Positions 1-5,001 of a stretch of DNA of 5,001 nucleotides are shown here, piece after piece. The position numbers were made by a program, and so were the translations under genes. Under the pieces are notes generated by a model that was given only the letters and a program-made list of their open reading frames with translations, was not told where the DNA came from and did no database searches. The stretch is from a bacterium (GTDB lineage: Bacteria > Eremiobacterota > Eremiobacteria > Baltobacterales > Baltobacteraceae), in NCBI GenBank assembly GCA_021781095.1, contig JAJXXM010000421.1:1-5001 (forward strand). The letters run 5' to 3'. The stretch's first letter is position 1. Each line of letters opens with the position of its first letter.

Positions 1-360
1 GACGCCGTCGTCGGCGAGACCGATATCGAGGGTGTCGGTCAGTACGATCGGCTCCTCGAGATATCCCGACTCGTCGATCCAATGCGTTCCGGTCATCTCG
101 CCGTTGCCGTTGAAACGGAGAAAGGCGGCAGCAACCTTTCGGTCCCAGGGGTCGGCGTCGGGGAGAATCGCCGTCGCGCCGGTGCGAATCGAGCTTCCGC
201 GCTCGATGGTCAGATTGGCGACGCGCACGCCGGCGACGTCGGTGATCGCATCGAGCGGCCCTGCGGGCAGCGATCCGACGTGAAAGGGGAGGGCCGCGGC
301 GGCGGGCGCAACAAACAGGGCCGCGAGGAACGCGGCGAGTGCAATCGTACGTGAACTCAT
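1..360 (-). CDS. Secreted peptidase S58 (DmpA/BapA-type aminopeptidase), N-terminal part
   Basis: The minus strand encodes 120 residues from ATG 360 to the window edge, where the gene is cut. Residues 1-23 form a signal peptide: MSSR, a hydrophobic Ala/Leu core, then an Ala run ending near APAAAA before LPF. The mature part matches the start of the S58 family: [17 protein letters not shown] (36-52), TGATAILP (60-67), NGNGEMTG (84-91) and [14 protein letters not shown] (97-110). Family members are N-terminal nucleophile hydrolases that cleave themselves into two chains and release N-terminal residues from peptides, D-amino acids or beta-amino acids in some members. The cleavage-site serine lies beyond the edge, so activity and substrate cannot be judged. 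The start is supported by AGGA at 370-367, six bases upstream. It is divergent from pckA. Substrate preference is unknown; family assignment is firm. Confidence 0.88.
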   Translation of the reverse strand, partial: MSSRTIALAAFLAALFVAPAAAALPFHVGSLPAGPLDAITDVAGVRVANLTIERGSSIRTGATAILPDADPWDRKVAAAFLRFNGNGEMTGTHWIDESGYLEEPIVLTDTLDIGLADDGV

Positions 361-420
361 AGGGATTCCTGCGACTCGGCCCCTCCGACGGCCTGCAGGC
401 ACGACCGCAAAACCCGAGAA
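361..420. promoter_or_regulatory. Divergent intergenic region with a 10-bp palindrome
   Basis: This 60-nt spacer must contain, or overlap, the start signals of both the S58 peptidase gene (minus) and pckA (plus). It holds the AGGA Shine-Dalgarno of the peptidase (370-367) and a perfect palindrome, GCCTGCAGGC, at 391-400, which could be an operator. I see no convincing -35/-10 pair in either direction. The palindrome may be chance in a GC-rich background. Confidence 0.4.
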
Positions 421-2028
421 ATGAACCGAAGAGATCCATTGACGCAGGGGGTAGCAGCCATTCTCACCGTATCCGAACGTCTTAAGGGCAAAGCCCAGTA
501 CGACAACCTCACCGCCGCCGAGCTCGTCGAGCATATCGTTCGGCGCGGCGAGGGTGTCCTTGGCGGCGATGGGCAAGTCATCGTCGATACGCGCCCCCAT
601 ACCGGTCGCTCGCCGAAAGATAAGTTCTTCGTGCGCGAACCGGAGAGCGAAAAACATATCGACTGGAGCGACGCCAACCAAGGGATCGCTCCGGAGATCT
701 TCGACGCACTCTTCGAGCGGGTCGCCGCGTATCTCGCGCAGCGCGATCTCTATAGCCTCGATTGCTACGTCGGGGCGGACGAACGCTATCGCGTTCCCGT
801 GCGCGTCTATACCGAATTTGCCTGGCACAGCCTCTTCGCGCGCCATCTCTTCATCACGCCCGAGCGCCCCGATCCCGCATTCGTCCCGGAGTTTACGGTC
901 GTCGATGCGGCGACGTTCGAAGCCGACCCCAAACGCGACGGAACGCGCAGCAGCACCTTCGTGCTGGTGAACTTCCAACGTCGCATCATTCTGATCGGCG
1001 GAACGAAATACGCGGGCGAGATTAAGAAATCCATCTTTACGGTGATGAACTATCTCCTTCCGCTGAGATCGACATTACCGATGCACTGCTCGGCGAACGT
1101 CGGGCGCCTCGGCGATACCGCGATCTTTTTCGGGCTCTCGGGAACCGGAAAGACGACGCTCTCCTCCGATCCGAACCGCCCGCTCATCGGCGACGACGAG
1201 CACGGCTGGTCCGACGATGGCGTCTTTAATTTCGAAGGCGGCTGTTACGCAAAGGTCATCCGACTCTCCGCCAGCGCGGAGCCGGAGATCTGGGCCGCGA
1301 CGCATCGCTTTGCGACGGTTCTCGAAAACGTCGCCTACGACGAGCGCACGCGGGCGCTCGATGTCGATTCCGAAGCGAAAACCGAGAACACTCGCGCGGC
1401 GTATCCACTCGAATATATCCCCAACATCGTGCCGGGAAGCCAGGGCGGCCATCCGCAGACGATCGTCATGCTGACCGCCGATGCCTTCGGCGTTCTCCCG
1501 CCGATCAGCATGCTGAGCGCCGATCAAGCGATGTATCATTTTCTTTCGGGCTATACCGCGAAGATCGCCGGGACCGAGCGCGGCGTTACCGAACCAAGCG
1601 CGACCTTCTCCACCTGCTTCGGTGCGCCGTTTATGGTGCACCGCCCGACCGTCTACGCCTCGCTACTCGGCCGTAAAATCGCCCACCATCAGGTCACGTG
1701 TTGGCTGGTGAATACCGGATGGAGCGGCGGCCCCTACGGCGTCGGCAAACGCATGGCGATCGCCCATACGCGGGCGATGGTCAACGCGGCGATCGAAGGA
1801 CGCATCCCGGCACGTTTTTCGCGCGAACCGTTTTTCGGGCTCCACGTACCGCACGAAGTTCCCGGCGTTCCGAACGAGGTACTCGACCCGCGCAATGCAT
1901 GGAGCGACCCTGCGGCGTACGATCTCCAGGCGAGCAAACTCGCAACGCTTTTCGAAGAGAACTTCCGACGCTTCGAGGCGCACGCGTCGCCCGAGGTCCT
2001 CGCGATTGCCATTCGCGCTCCCCGTTAA
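421..2028 (+). CDS. pckA: ATP-dependent phosphoenolpyruvate carboxykinase
   Basis: This 535-residue cytoplasmic enzyme converts oxaloacetate plus ATP to phosphoenolpyruvate, CO2 and ADP, the committed step of gluconeogenesis from TCA-cycle acids. Length and motifs match the ATP-using family (E. coli enzyme about 540 residues). Visible motifs are TGRSPKDK (61-68, substrate Arg63), YAGEIKKS (197-204, metal/substrate lysines), MHCSANVG (221-228, metal ligand His222), the kinase-1a P-loop GLSGTGKTT (238-246), the metal-binding LIGDDEHGW (255-263), FEGGCYAK (271-278), TENTR (321-325, Arg325), the adenine-site [14 protein letters not shown] (431-444) and LDPRN (488-492). All key residues are present, so it should be active. 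ATG 421 is the only ATG before the conserved domain, but only GAG at 416-418 precedes it, so the Shine-Dalgarno is weak. TTG 439 is a less likely alternative. The mRNA may be leaderless or nearly so. No terminator with a T tract follows. Confidence 0.97.
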   Translation: MNRRDPLTQGVAAILTVSERLKGKAQYDNLTAAELVEHIVRRGEGVLGGDGQVIVDTRPHTGRSPKDKFFVREPESEKHIDWSDANQGIAPEIFDALFERVAAYLAQRDLYSLDCYVGADERYRVPVRVYTEFAWHSLFARHLFITPERPDPAFVPEFTVVDAATFEADPKRDGTRSSTFVLVNFQRRIILIGGTKYAGEIKKSIFTVMNYLLPLRSTLPMHCSANVGRLGDTAIFFGLSGTGKTTLSSDPNRPLIGDDEHGWSDDGVFNFEGGCYAKVIRLSASAEPEIWAATHRFATVLENVAYDERTRALDVDSEAKTENTRAAYPLEYIPNIVPGSQGGHPQTIVMLTADAFGVLPPISMLSADQAMYHFLSGYTAKIAGTERGVTEPSATFSTCFGAPFMVHRPTVYASLLGRKIAHHQVTCWLVNTGWSGGPYGVGKRMAIAHTRAMVNAAIEGRIPARFSREPFFGLHVPHEVPGVPNEVLDPRNAWSDPAAYDLQASKLATLFEENFRRFEAHASPEVLAIAIRAPR

Positions 2029-2036
2029 CGACTTTT

Positions 2037-2063
2037 TCATCGAACGCTCATCGAACGCTCATC
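2037..2063. repeat. 11-bp tandem direct repeat, about 2.5 copies
   Basis: TCATCGAACGC occurs at 2037-2047 and again at 2048-2058 without a mismatch, followed by a partial TCATC at 2059-2063. It begins nine bases after the pckA stop and ends 43 bases before the LTxxQ start codon. An 11-bp period is one DNA turn and is the known spacing of direct half-sites for PhoB/OmpR-type response regulators. A regulatory role is inference; slippage duplication is the simple alternative. Confidence 0.75.
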
Positions 2064-2106
2064 CTCTCCTCGGGTCCTCTCCAGGATCCGCGGTTAGGAT
2101 AGGGAT
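2061..2106 (+). promoter_or_regulatory. Foldable leader that can pair with the LTxxQ gene's Shine-Dalgarno
   Basis: A core hairpin has arms CGGGTCCT (2071-2078) and AGGATCCG (2083-2090): eight pairs including one G-U, with loop CTCC. Directly outside it, TCCT (2067-2070) can pair with AGGA (2096-2099), the Shine-Dalgarno of the next gene, leaving a five-base bulge at 2091-2095. Further out, 2062-2065 can pair with 2101-2104, or 2061-2065 with 2102-2106, reaching the start codon. The shape resembles leaders that hide the ribosome site, such as RNA thermometers. No T tract follows the core hairpin, so it does not look like a terminator. Folding and function are inferred by hand pairing only. 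Confidence 0.4.
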
Positions 2107-2484
2107 ATGAAATCCCTCACCCTGAAAGGCGCCCTCGGCGCCGCCATCATCGCCGGCATGACCTTCGCCGGCATCGGCATCTCGAGTGCCGCGCAGAGCA
2201 CACCGGGCTATCACCATCCCCACCATCGGCCGCCGATCGCCCGTGCGATGCGCGCCGCACACCTTACCCCGGCCCAGCACCAGCAAATACGCAGCATTCG
2301 TCAATCGTTCCGCAGTTCGCTCGCTCCCGGAACGCGCCCGACCCGAGCCCAGATGAAAGCGCTCCGCGCTCGCATCATGGCCGTCCTGACGCCGCAGCAA
2401 CGCGCGGCAGTCCGGCAACGCCTCGCAGAGATGCGCGCGCAGCGAAAAGCTCCGCCCGCTCCTCGCCCAATCGCGACGCCGTAG
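2107..2484 (+). CDS. Exported LTxxQ-motif (Spy/CpxP-like) small protein
   Basis: This 125-residue protein starts with a signal peptide: MKSLTLKG, a hydrophobic stretch to about residue 25, and a likely cleavage near SSAA (26-29). The mature part is about 96 residues, very basic and rich in Ala, Arg, Gln and Pro. It carries two LTxxQ boxes, LTPAQ (53-57) and LTPQQ (94-98), each leading into a predicted amphipathic helix, the hallmark of the Spy/CpxP/ZraP group of periplasmic chaperones and stress or metal sensors. A His-rich patch, YHHPHH (35-40), follows the cleavage site and could bind metal. ATG 2107 is supported by AGGA at 2096-2099, seven bases upstream. Upstream lie a tandem repeat and a leader hairpin that may control it. 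The family is recognised from the motifs; the client, metal and stress signal are unknown. It converges with the HAD gene. Confidence 0.8.
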   Translation: MKSLTLKGALGAAIIAGMTFAGIGISSAAQSTPGYHHPHHRPPIARAMRAAHLTPAQHQQIRSIRQSFRSSLAPGTRPTRAQMKALRARIMAVLTPQQRAAVRQRLAEMRAQRKAPPAPRPIATP

Positions 2485-2491
2485 CATCGCC

Positions 2492-2537
2492 GCGGATCGG
2501 TCCCTACAGTCGCACGCGACCGTCGGGACCGATCCGC
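2492..2537. terminator. 13-bp inverted repeat at the convergent junction, possible bidirectional terminator
   Basis: GCGGATCGGTCCC (2492-2504) and GGGACCGATCCGC (2525-2537) are perfect inverted arms. Inside, GTCG (2509-2512) and CGAC (2517-2520) make a second short stem with loop CACG, separated from the arms by a 4-by-4 internal loop. It starts seven bases after the LTxxQ stop codon. The right arm lies inside the last codons of the HAD gene and the left arm just touches its stop codon. Placement between converging genes suits termination in both directions, but neither side has a T tract, so it may work with Rho or act as an mRNA 3'-end stabiliser. Confidence 0.6.
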
Positions 2538-2962
2538 AATGCCTCGCTCAAACGAAGGAGCGAGGAAAACGTCATCGTCGCCGCGTTCGCAAAGCCGGCC
2601 TCGCGCCCACGCAGCATGGCGACTACGTCCATTCCGGCGGCGCGTCCCGCCGCGATCCCTTGCGGTGAATCCTCGACGACCACGCAACGCTCGGGTGGAA
2701 GTTCGAGCAAACGCGCGGCGGCAAGATATCCGTCGGGCGCCGGTTTGTTGGCGCGGACGTCGTCGGAGGTGACGATCACGTCGAACGTGGGAATCCCCGC
2801 ATGACGAATGAGGCCGAGCGCCAAGCCGCGCCCGCACGACGTCACCAGCGCGCGCTTAGAACCGTCGAGGCGCGCGAGTAACGCCGCCGCACCCTCGATC
2901 GCCCGCCCATCGTCGTCGACGAGCGTTCCGAAGAGATCGAAGAGCATCCCATCGTATTCCAT
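2504..2962 (-). CDS. Capless HAD-superfamily hydrolase-like protein
   Basis: This 152-residue cytoplasmic protein shows the HAD motifs in order: motif I FDLFGTLVD (8-16, nucleophile Asp9), motif II VTS (40-42), motif III Lys73 in NKPAPDGY, and motif IV VVVEDSPQGI (94-103, acids Glu97 and Asp98). The C-terminal half resembles the beta-phosphoglucomutase/phosphatase branch of subfamily I. Two points are odd. Only about 30 residues separate motif I from motif II, so the helical C1 cap usual for this branch is missing, and the protein is well short of the usual 200-230 residues. Motif I also has Phe11 where phosphatases normally have the acid/base Asp. It may be a phosphatase with altered chemistry, a binding protein or a degenerate enzyme; substrate is unknown. 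ATG 2962 has a strong Shine-Dalgarno. It follows the TPR gene after 46 nt, probably in one transcript. Confidence 0.85.
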   Translation of the reverse strand: MEYDGMLFDLFGTLVDDDGRAIEGAAALLARLDGSKRALVTSCGRGLALGLIRHAGIPTFDVIVTSDDVRANKPAPDGYLAAARLLELPPERCVVVEDSPQGIAAGRAAGMDVVAMLRGREAGFANAATMTFSSLLRLSEALRIGPDGRVRL

Positions 2963-2965
2963 GAT

Positions 2966-2972
2966 CCCTCCC
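2966..2972 (-). promoter_or_regulatory. Shine-Dalgarno fixing the HAD start
   Basis: GGGAGGG on the minus strand lies three bases before ATG 2962 (four bases after the GGAGG core). The frame stays open far upstream because of high GC, but this site and the position of motif I (Asp9) fix the start here. Confidence 0.8.
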
Positions 2973-3008
2973 GTCTTCGGTTGCCGCGAGAGGGAATCCC
3001 ATAGGGCA

Positions 3009-4562
3009 CTATCGGGGCAAACGCGATACTTCCGCTCTCGCTCCGGAATATTCGATGAATGTGTGCGGGCAGCTTTGCACGGCGACGGAGAGATGCTTCT
3101 TTGCCTCCGCGGTCGCGCGGCGTCCGAGTTCCCATTCGCCGATATAAAAATTCGCCTCGCAGAGATCGTGGTTGGGCTTGCCCGCAGCGCTCGCTCTCGC
3201 CGCGGCGGCGAACGTCGCCGCCGGTCTCGCTCGCCCGAGGAAGAGCGCGACGACGGGCAGCGGCCAGCCCTTGCCGTGAAGTCGCGCGGTATTCGCCGCA
3301 AATTCCTTCGTATCGTTCGCGTGCGAGTGCACGCGGGCGAGATGCAGCCAGAGGACGACGTATGGCGAGCGATCGTTCCGTGCGATCGCCCGCGCGAGAT
3401 CGCGCGCGGCAAGGGCATAGGAGCCACGCTCGAAATACAGGTTCCCACGCGACGCATAGCCGTACGGACTCTTTGGGTCCACGCGTATCGCCGCCGCATA
3501 ATCGGTGAATGCTGCCGCCGGATGCCCCTGGAGGTTCTCGGCTTCGGCGCGCCCTTCATAGCCGCTCGCATCGCTTGCATCGATCGCGATCGCGCGCGAG
3601 AAATCGACGCTCGCGACGGCGAGCTCTCCGAGATCGAGCTCGGCGAAACCGCGACCGTCGAATGCGGAGCCCAGCTTGGGATTCCGCTGGAGCGCGCGGG
3701 TGTCGTCGGCGACGGCGAGCCGGAACTCACCGCGAGCGTACCGGACGTGCGCACGCCACTCGTAAACGAGCGCGTCGCCCGGTGTCAGGGCGATTGCGCG
3801 ATCGAGATCTGCGAGCGCCGGCGCGTCCTTCCCTTCATCGGCATAGAGCTTACCGCGCAATCCGAGACTCAACGCATCGCGATGGTTCGCCGCAATGGCG
3901 TGATTGAAATCGGGAAGTGCCCGCGCACGATCGCCCTGCATGTACTCGACGAATCCCCGCAACCCATAGGCCTTTCCGTCGTGGGGATCGATCGCGACGA
4001 CTCGGTTGAAATCGGCGCGTGCGAGCGCGTATCGTTGCGTATCCATGAAGATCAGGCCACGGTTCGAGAGCGCTTTGACGTTCGTCGGTGCGATCTCCAA
4101 CGCGCGGTCGACATCGGCCAGTGCGCGGCGATACTCGCCGAGGTCGGCGAACGCCGTGCCCCGGTTCACGAGCGCGCTGACCGAACGCGGATTGAGGCCG
4201 AGCGCCTCGGTATAGTCCGCAATCGCGCGATGGGGCGCACCACCGTCGCGATAGCCGAGCCCGCGATCGTTGTAGATGGCGGCGAGATCGGCGCCGGTAA
4301 AGCGCCCCGAGTCGATCTCGGCGGTGCAAGCAGCGACCACCTCCGCCGAGGTTACCGCACGGATCGGAGCGCTCCCCGGGGCCTCGTCGGAGTTTGCAGT
4401 CGGCGACGCCGGCTTCGCAGCGATCACCCCATTTTCGCAGATTGCATGGTTCGATTCCGCGGCGGCCGCGGAAGAGCGCGGGTACAAAAACAGCGCGCCC
4501 ACTACGAGCGCAAACGCAAGCGCGAGGGGGCGTACCCTGCGGATTCGGCGAGCGAGGGACAT
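3009..4562 (-). CDS. Exported tetratricopeptide-repeat protein, nine TPR units
   Basis: With ATG 4562 as start the protein has 517 residues. Residues 1-34 are an export signal: a basic n-region (MSLARRIRRVRP), a hydrophobic core (13-27) and a small-residue run SSAAAA. A linker of about 60 residues rich in Ala, Ser and Pro follows. Nine TPR units of 34 residues run without gaps from about 97 to 400, with the repeating pattern NRG...G.Y..A..D...A....P. The C-terminal 80 residues form a further module with LCEANFYIGEWEL (467-479) and CPHTFIEYSGARAEVSRL (498-515), a tail I associate with alphaproteobacterial-type TPR proteins. Cys468 and Cys498 could form a disulfide. TPR arrays are protein-binding scaffolds, so this is likely an envelope adaptor with unknown partner. 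No lipobox is present, so it is not an evident lipoprotein. An upstream TTG at 4598 is possible but would give an atypical signal peptide. HAD follows 46 nt downstream. Confidence 0.88.
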   Translation of the reverse strand: MSLARRIRRVRPLALAFALVVGALFLYPRSSAAAAESNHAICENGVIAAKPASPTANSDEAPGSAPIRAVTSAEVVAACTAEIDSGRFTGADLAAIYNDRGLGYRDGGAPHRAIADYTEALGLNPRSVSALVNRGTAFADLGEYRRALADVDRALEIAPTNVKALSNRGLIFMDTQRYALARADFNRVVAIDPHDGKAYGLRGFVEYMQGDRARALPDFNHAIAANHRDALSLGLRGKLYADEGKDAPALADLDRAIALTPGDALVYEWRAHVRYARGEFRLAVADDTRALQRNPKLGSAFDGRGFAELDLGELAVASVDFSRAIAIDASDASGYEGRAEAENLQGHPAAAFTDYAAAIRVDPKSPYGYASRGNLYFERGSYALAARDLARAIARNDRSPYVVLWLHLARVHSHANDTKEFAANTARLHGKGWPLPVVALFLGRARPAATFAAAARASAAGKPNHDLCEANFYIGEWELGRRATAEAKKHLSVAVQSCPHTFIEYSGARAEVSRLPR

Positions 4563-4568
4563 ATCGAG

Positions 4569-4572
4569 CTCC
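4569..4572 (-). promoter_or_regulatory. Shine-Dalgarno supporting the TPR start
   Basis: GGAG on the minus strand lies six bases before ATG 4562 and favours this start over the upstream TTG at 4598. The longer region 4563-4680 must also carry the TPR promoter if the rrn terminator works, but I see no clear -35/-10 pair in it. Confidence 0.7.
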
Positions 4573-4680
4573 GATCGGGAAGAGCGCGTACAAAGCAAGC
4601 GCCCTTCCGCTTTCCATCGGCTGCAAGGCGCATCCTCCAGCGCTTTTTCTCCCTACCTGCAGCCTCGTGCGACATGCCAA

Positions 4681-4709
4681 AGAGCCCGCAGCGATACGCT
4701 ACGAGCTCT
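4681..4709 (-). terminator. Intrinsic terminator of the rRNA operon
   Basis: On the minus strand AGAGCTCGTAGCG (4709-4697) can pair with CGCTGCGGGCTCT (4693-4681) around a three-base loop, giving 13 pairs including two G-U. The stem ends in CTCT and is followed by TT, so the U tract is only three long and then turns to GG. It begins 12 bases after the 5S 3' end, the expected place for an rrn operon end. The TPR gene starts 118 bases further on. Confidence 0.78.
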
Positions 4710-4721
4710 TCGGGACTCTAA

Positions 4722-4837
4722 TCTGGCACCGTCCTACTTTCGAGGGACCCTGCGGTCCGACTATCATCGGCGCTGGCGGGCTTAACTGCCGTGTTCGGGA
4801 TGGGAACGGGTGGGACCCCGCCGCCATGGGCGCCAGA
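4722..4837 (-). rRNA. rrf: 5S ribosomal RNA
   Basis: The minus strand reads as a complete 5S rRNA of about 116 nt, a component of the large ribosomal subunit. The ends form helix I: TCTGGCGCC at the 5' end pairs with GGTGCCAGA at the 3' end, nine pairs with one G-U. Inside are the conserved CCCATCCCGAAC block of loop C, the AGTTAAGC of loop B/helix III, the CGCCGATGATAGT segment of helix IV/loop E, and GAAAGTAGGACG near the 3' end. No defect is visible. It follows 23S rRNA after a spacer of about 140 nt and is followed by a terminator. Protein reading frames over this stretch are spurious. The exact ends could move by one or two bases. Confidence 0.97.
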
Positions 4838-4979
4838 AACTTGGTGAGCGACAGGAACGAGAATCTCGTTCGAGCACCCAAACCGGATCCCCAACCGCGA
4901 TGACGAGCCTGAGCTCGAAGCCGATCGCGGCGGGAAAGCTACATAAAGAAGAACTTCCCGTGTCAAACAAGCGGTGCGT
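4838..4979 (-). other. 23S-5S internal transcribed spacer with three hairpins
   Basis: This spacer separates the presumed 23S end from 5S and contains no tRNA. It can form three hairpins. The first has arms GAACGAGA (4855-4862) and TCTCGTTC (4864-4871), close to the 5S 5' end. The second pairs CCGCGAT (4895-4901) with ATCGCGG (4924-4930), enclosing CGAGC (4904-4908) with GCTCG (4913-4917) around a four-base loop. The third pairs CGGGAA (4931-4936) with TTCCCG (4955-4960). They are likely signals for rRNA processing nucleases. The left boundary is exact to the 5S end; the right depends on the 23S end. Confidence 0.65.
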
Positions 4980-5001
4980 AGTAAAAAATTTCCGAGCTAT
5001 T
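4980..5001 (-). rRNA. rrl: Probable 3' end of 23S rRNA, partial
   Basis: On the minus strand the window opens with AATAGCTCGG. This resembles the tail of 23S rRNA, where bacteria commonly have ACTAATAGNNCG-type sequence a few bases before the 3' end. Position upstream of 5S in the same orientation fits the rrn order. Only about 22 bases are visible and the exact end is uncertain, since the partner strand of helix 1 lies outside the window. Confidence 0.5.

Noticed and set aside
1075..1641. Minus-strand open frame of 188 codons within pckA
   Set aside because: It is antisense to the most conserved part of pckA and shows no family features.
2071..2090. The leader core hairpin as a pckA terminator
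   Set aside because: No T tract follows it; the next bases are CGGTTAGGAT, which include the next gene's Shine-Dalgarno.
2504..3754. Extending the HAD gene upstream into a 416-residue protein
   Set aside because: The extension is a low-complexity Arg/Ser frame opposite TPR coding sequence in another frame. ATG 2962 has a strong Shine-Dalgarno and places motif I at the normal N-terminal position.
4563..4598. Upstream TTG start for the TPR protein
   Set aside because: A GGAAGG lies before it, so it is not impossible, but ATG 4562 has its own GGAG at good spacing and gives a textbook signal peptide, whereas the extension would put 12 polar residues in front.
2808..4721. Long plus-strand open frame of 637 codons
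   Set aside because: It lies antisense to the TPR gene and runs into the rrn terminator. Its translation is Arg-rich with no domain, as expected from a GC-rich shadow frame, while the minus strand has nine in-register TPR units and a signal peptide.
4276..4970. Several 60-170 residue open frames over the 5S and spacer region
   Set aside because: They overlap a clear 5S rRNA and its terminator and have no recognisable domain or ribosome site.
1..5001. CRISPR array, insertion sequence, tRNA or phage module
   Set aside because: No spaced repeat series, terminal inverted repeats with a transposase, cloverleaf or phage gene could be found on either strand.

Overview
This window comes from a high-GC bacterial chromosome and carries ordinary housekeeping and envelope genes next to the 3' end of a ribosomal RNA operon. 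I see no phage, plasmid, transposon or CRISPR signature. The secreted peptidase, LTxxQ-type periplasmic protein and exported TPR protein suggest a cell with a periplasm-like compartment. I cannot place the organism from this sequence alone. A deep-branching high-GC lineage is possible, but that is a guess.

Layout from left to right. Positions 1-360 (minus) hold the N-terminal 120 residues of a secreted S58/DmpA-type aminopeptidase cut by the window edge. A 60-nt spacer with a perfect 10-bp palindrome separates it from the divergent pckA (421-2028, plus), a complete ATP-dependent phosphoenolpyruvate carboxykinase. Between pckA and the next gene, 2029-2106 holds an 11-bp tandem repeat and a foldable leader that could mask the Shine-Dalgarno. 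Next comes a 125-residue exported LTxxQ (Spy/CpxP-like) protein (2107-2484, plus). It converges on a capless HAD-superfamily protein (2504-2962, minus), and a 13-bp inverted repeat lies across the junction. Upstream of the HAD gene on the same strand is a 517-residue exported protein with nine consecutive TPR units (3009-4562, minus). From there to the right edge lie an intrinsic terminator, a complete 5S rRNA (4722-4837, minus), a structured 23S-5S spacer and what looks like the last bases of 23S rRNA, all reading right to left.

The rrn operon, TPR gene and HAD gene share the minus strand. The TPR and HAD genes are 46 nt apart and probably co-transcribed. pckA and the LTxxQ gene share the plus strand, 78 nt apart, but the LTxxQ gene appears to have its own control region. 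The genes do not form one recognisable pathway. The points most worth a second look are the leader and tandem repeat before the LTxxQ gene, the missing cap and changed motif I of the HAD protein, and the inverted repeat at the convergent junction. I found nothing that amounts to a new multi-gene system.
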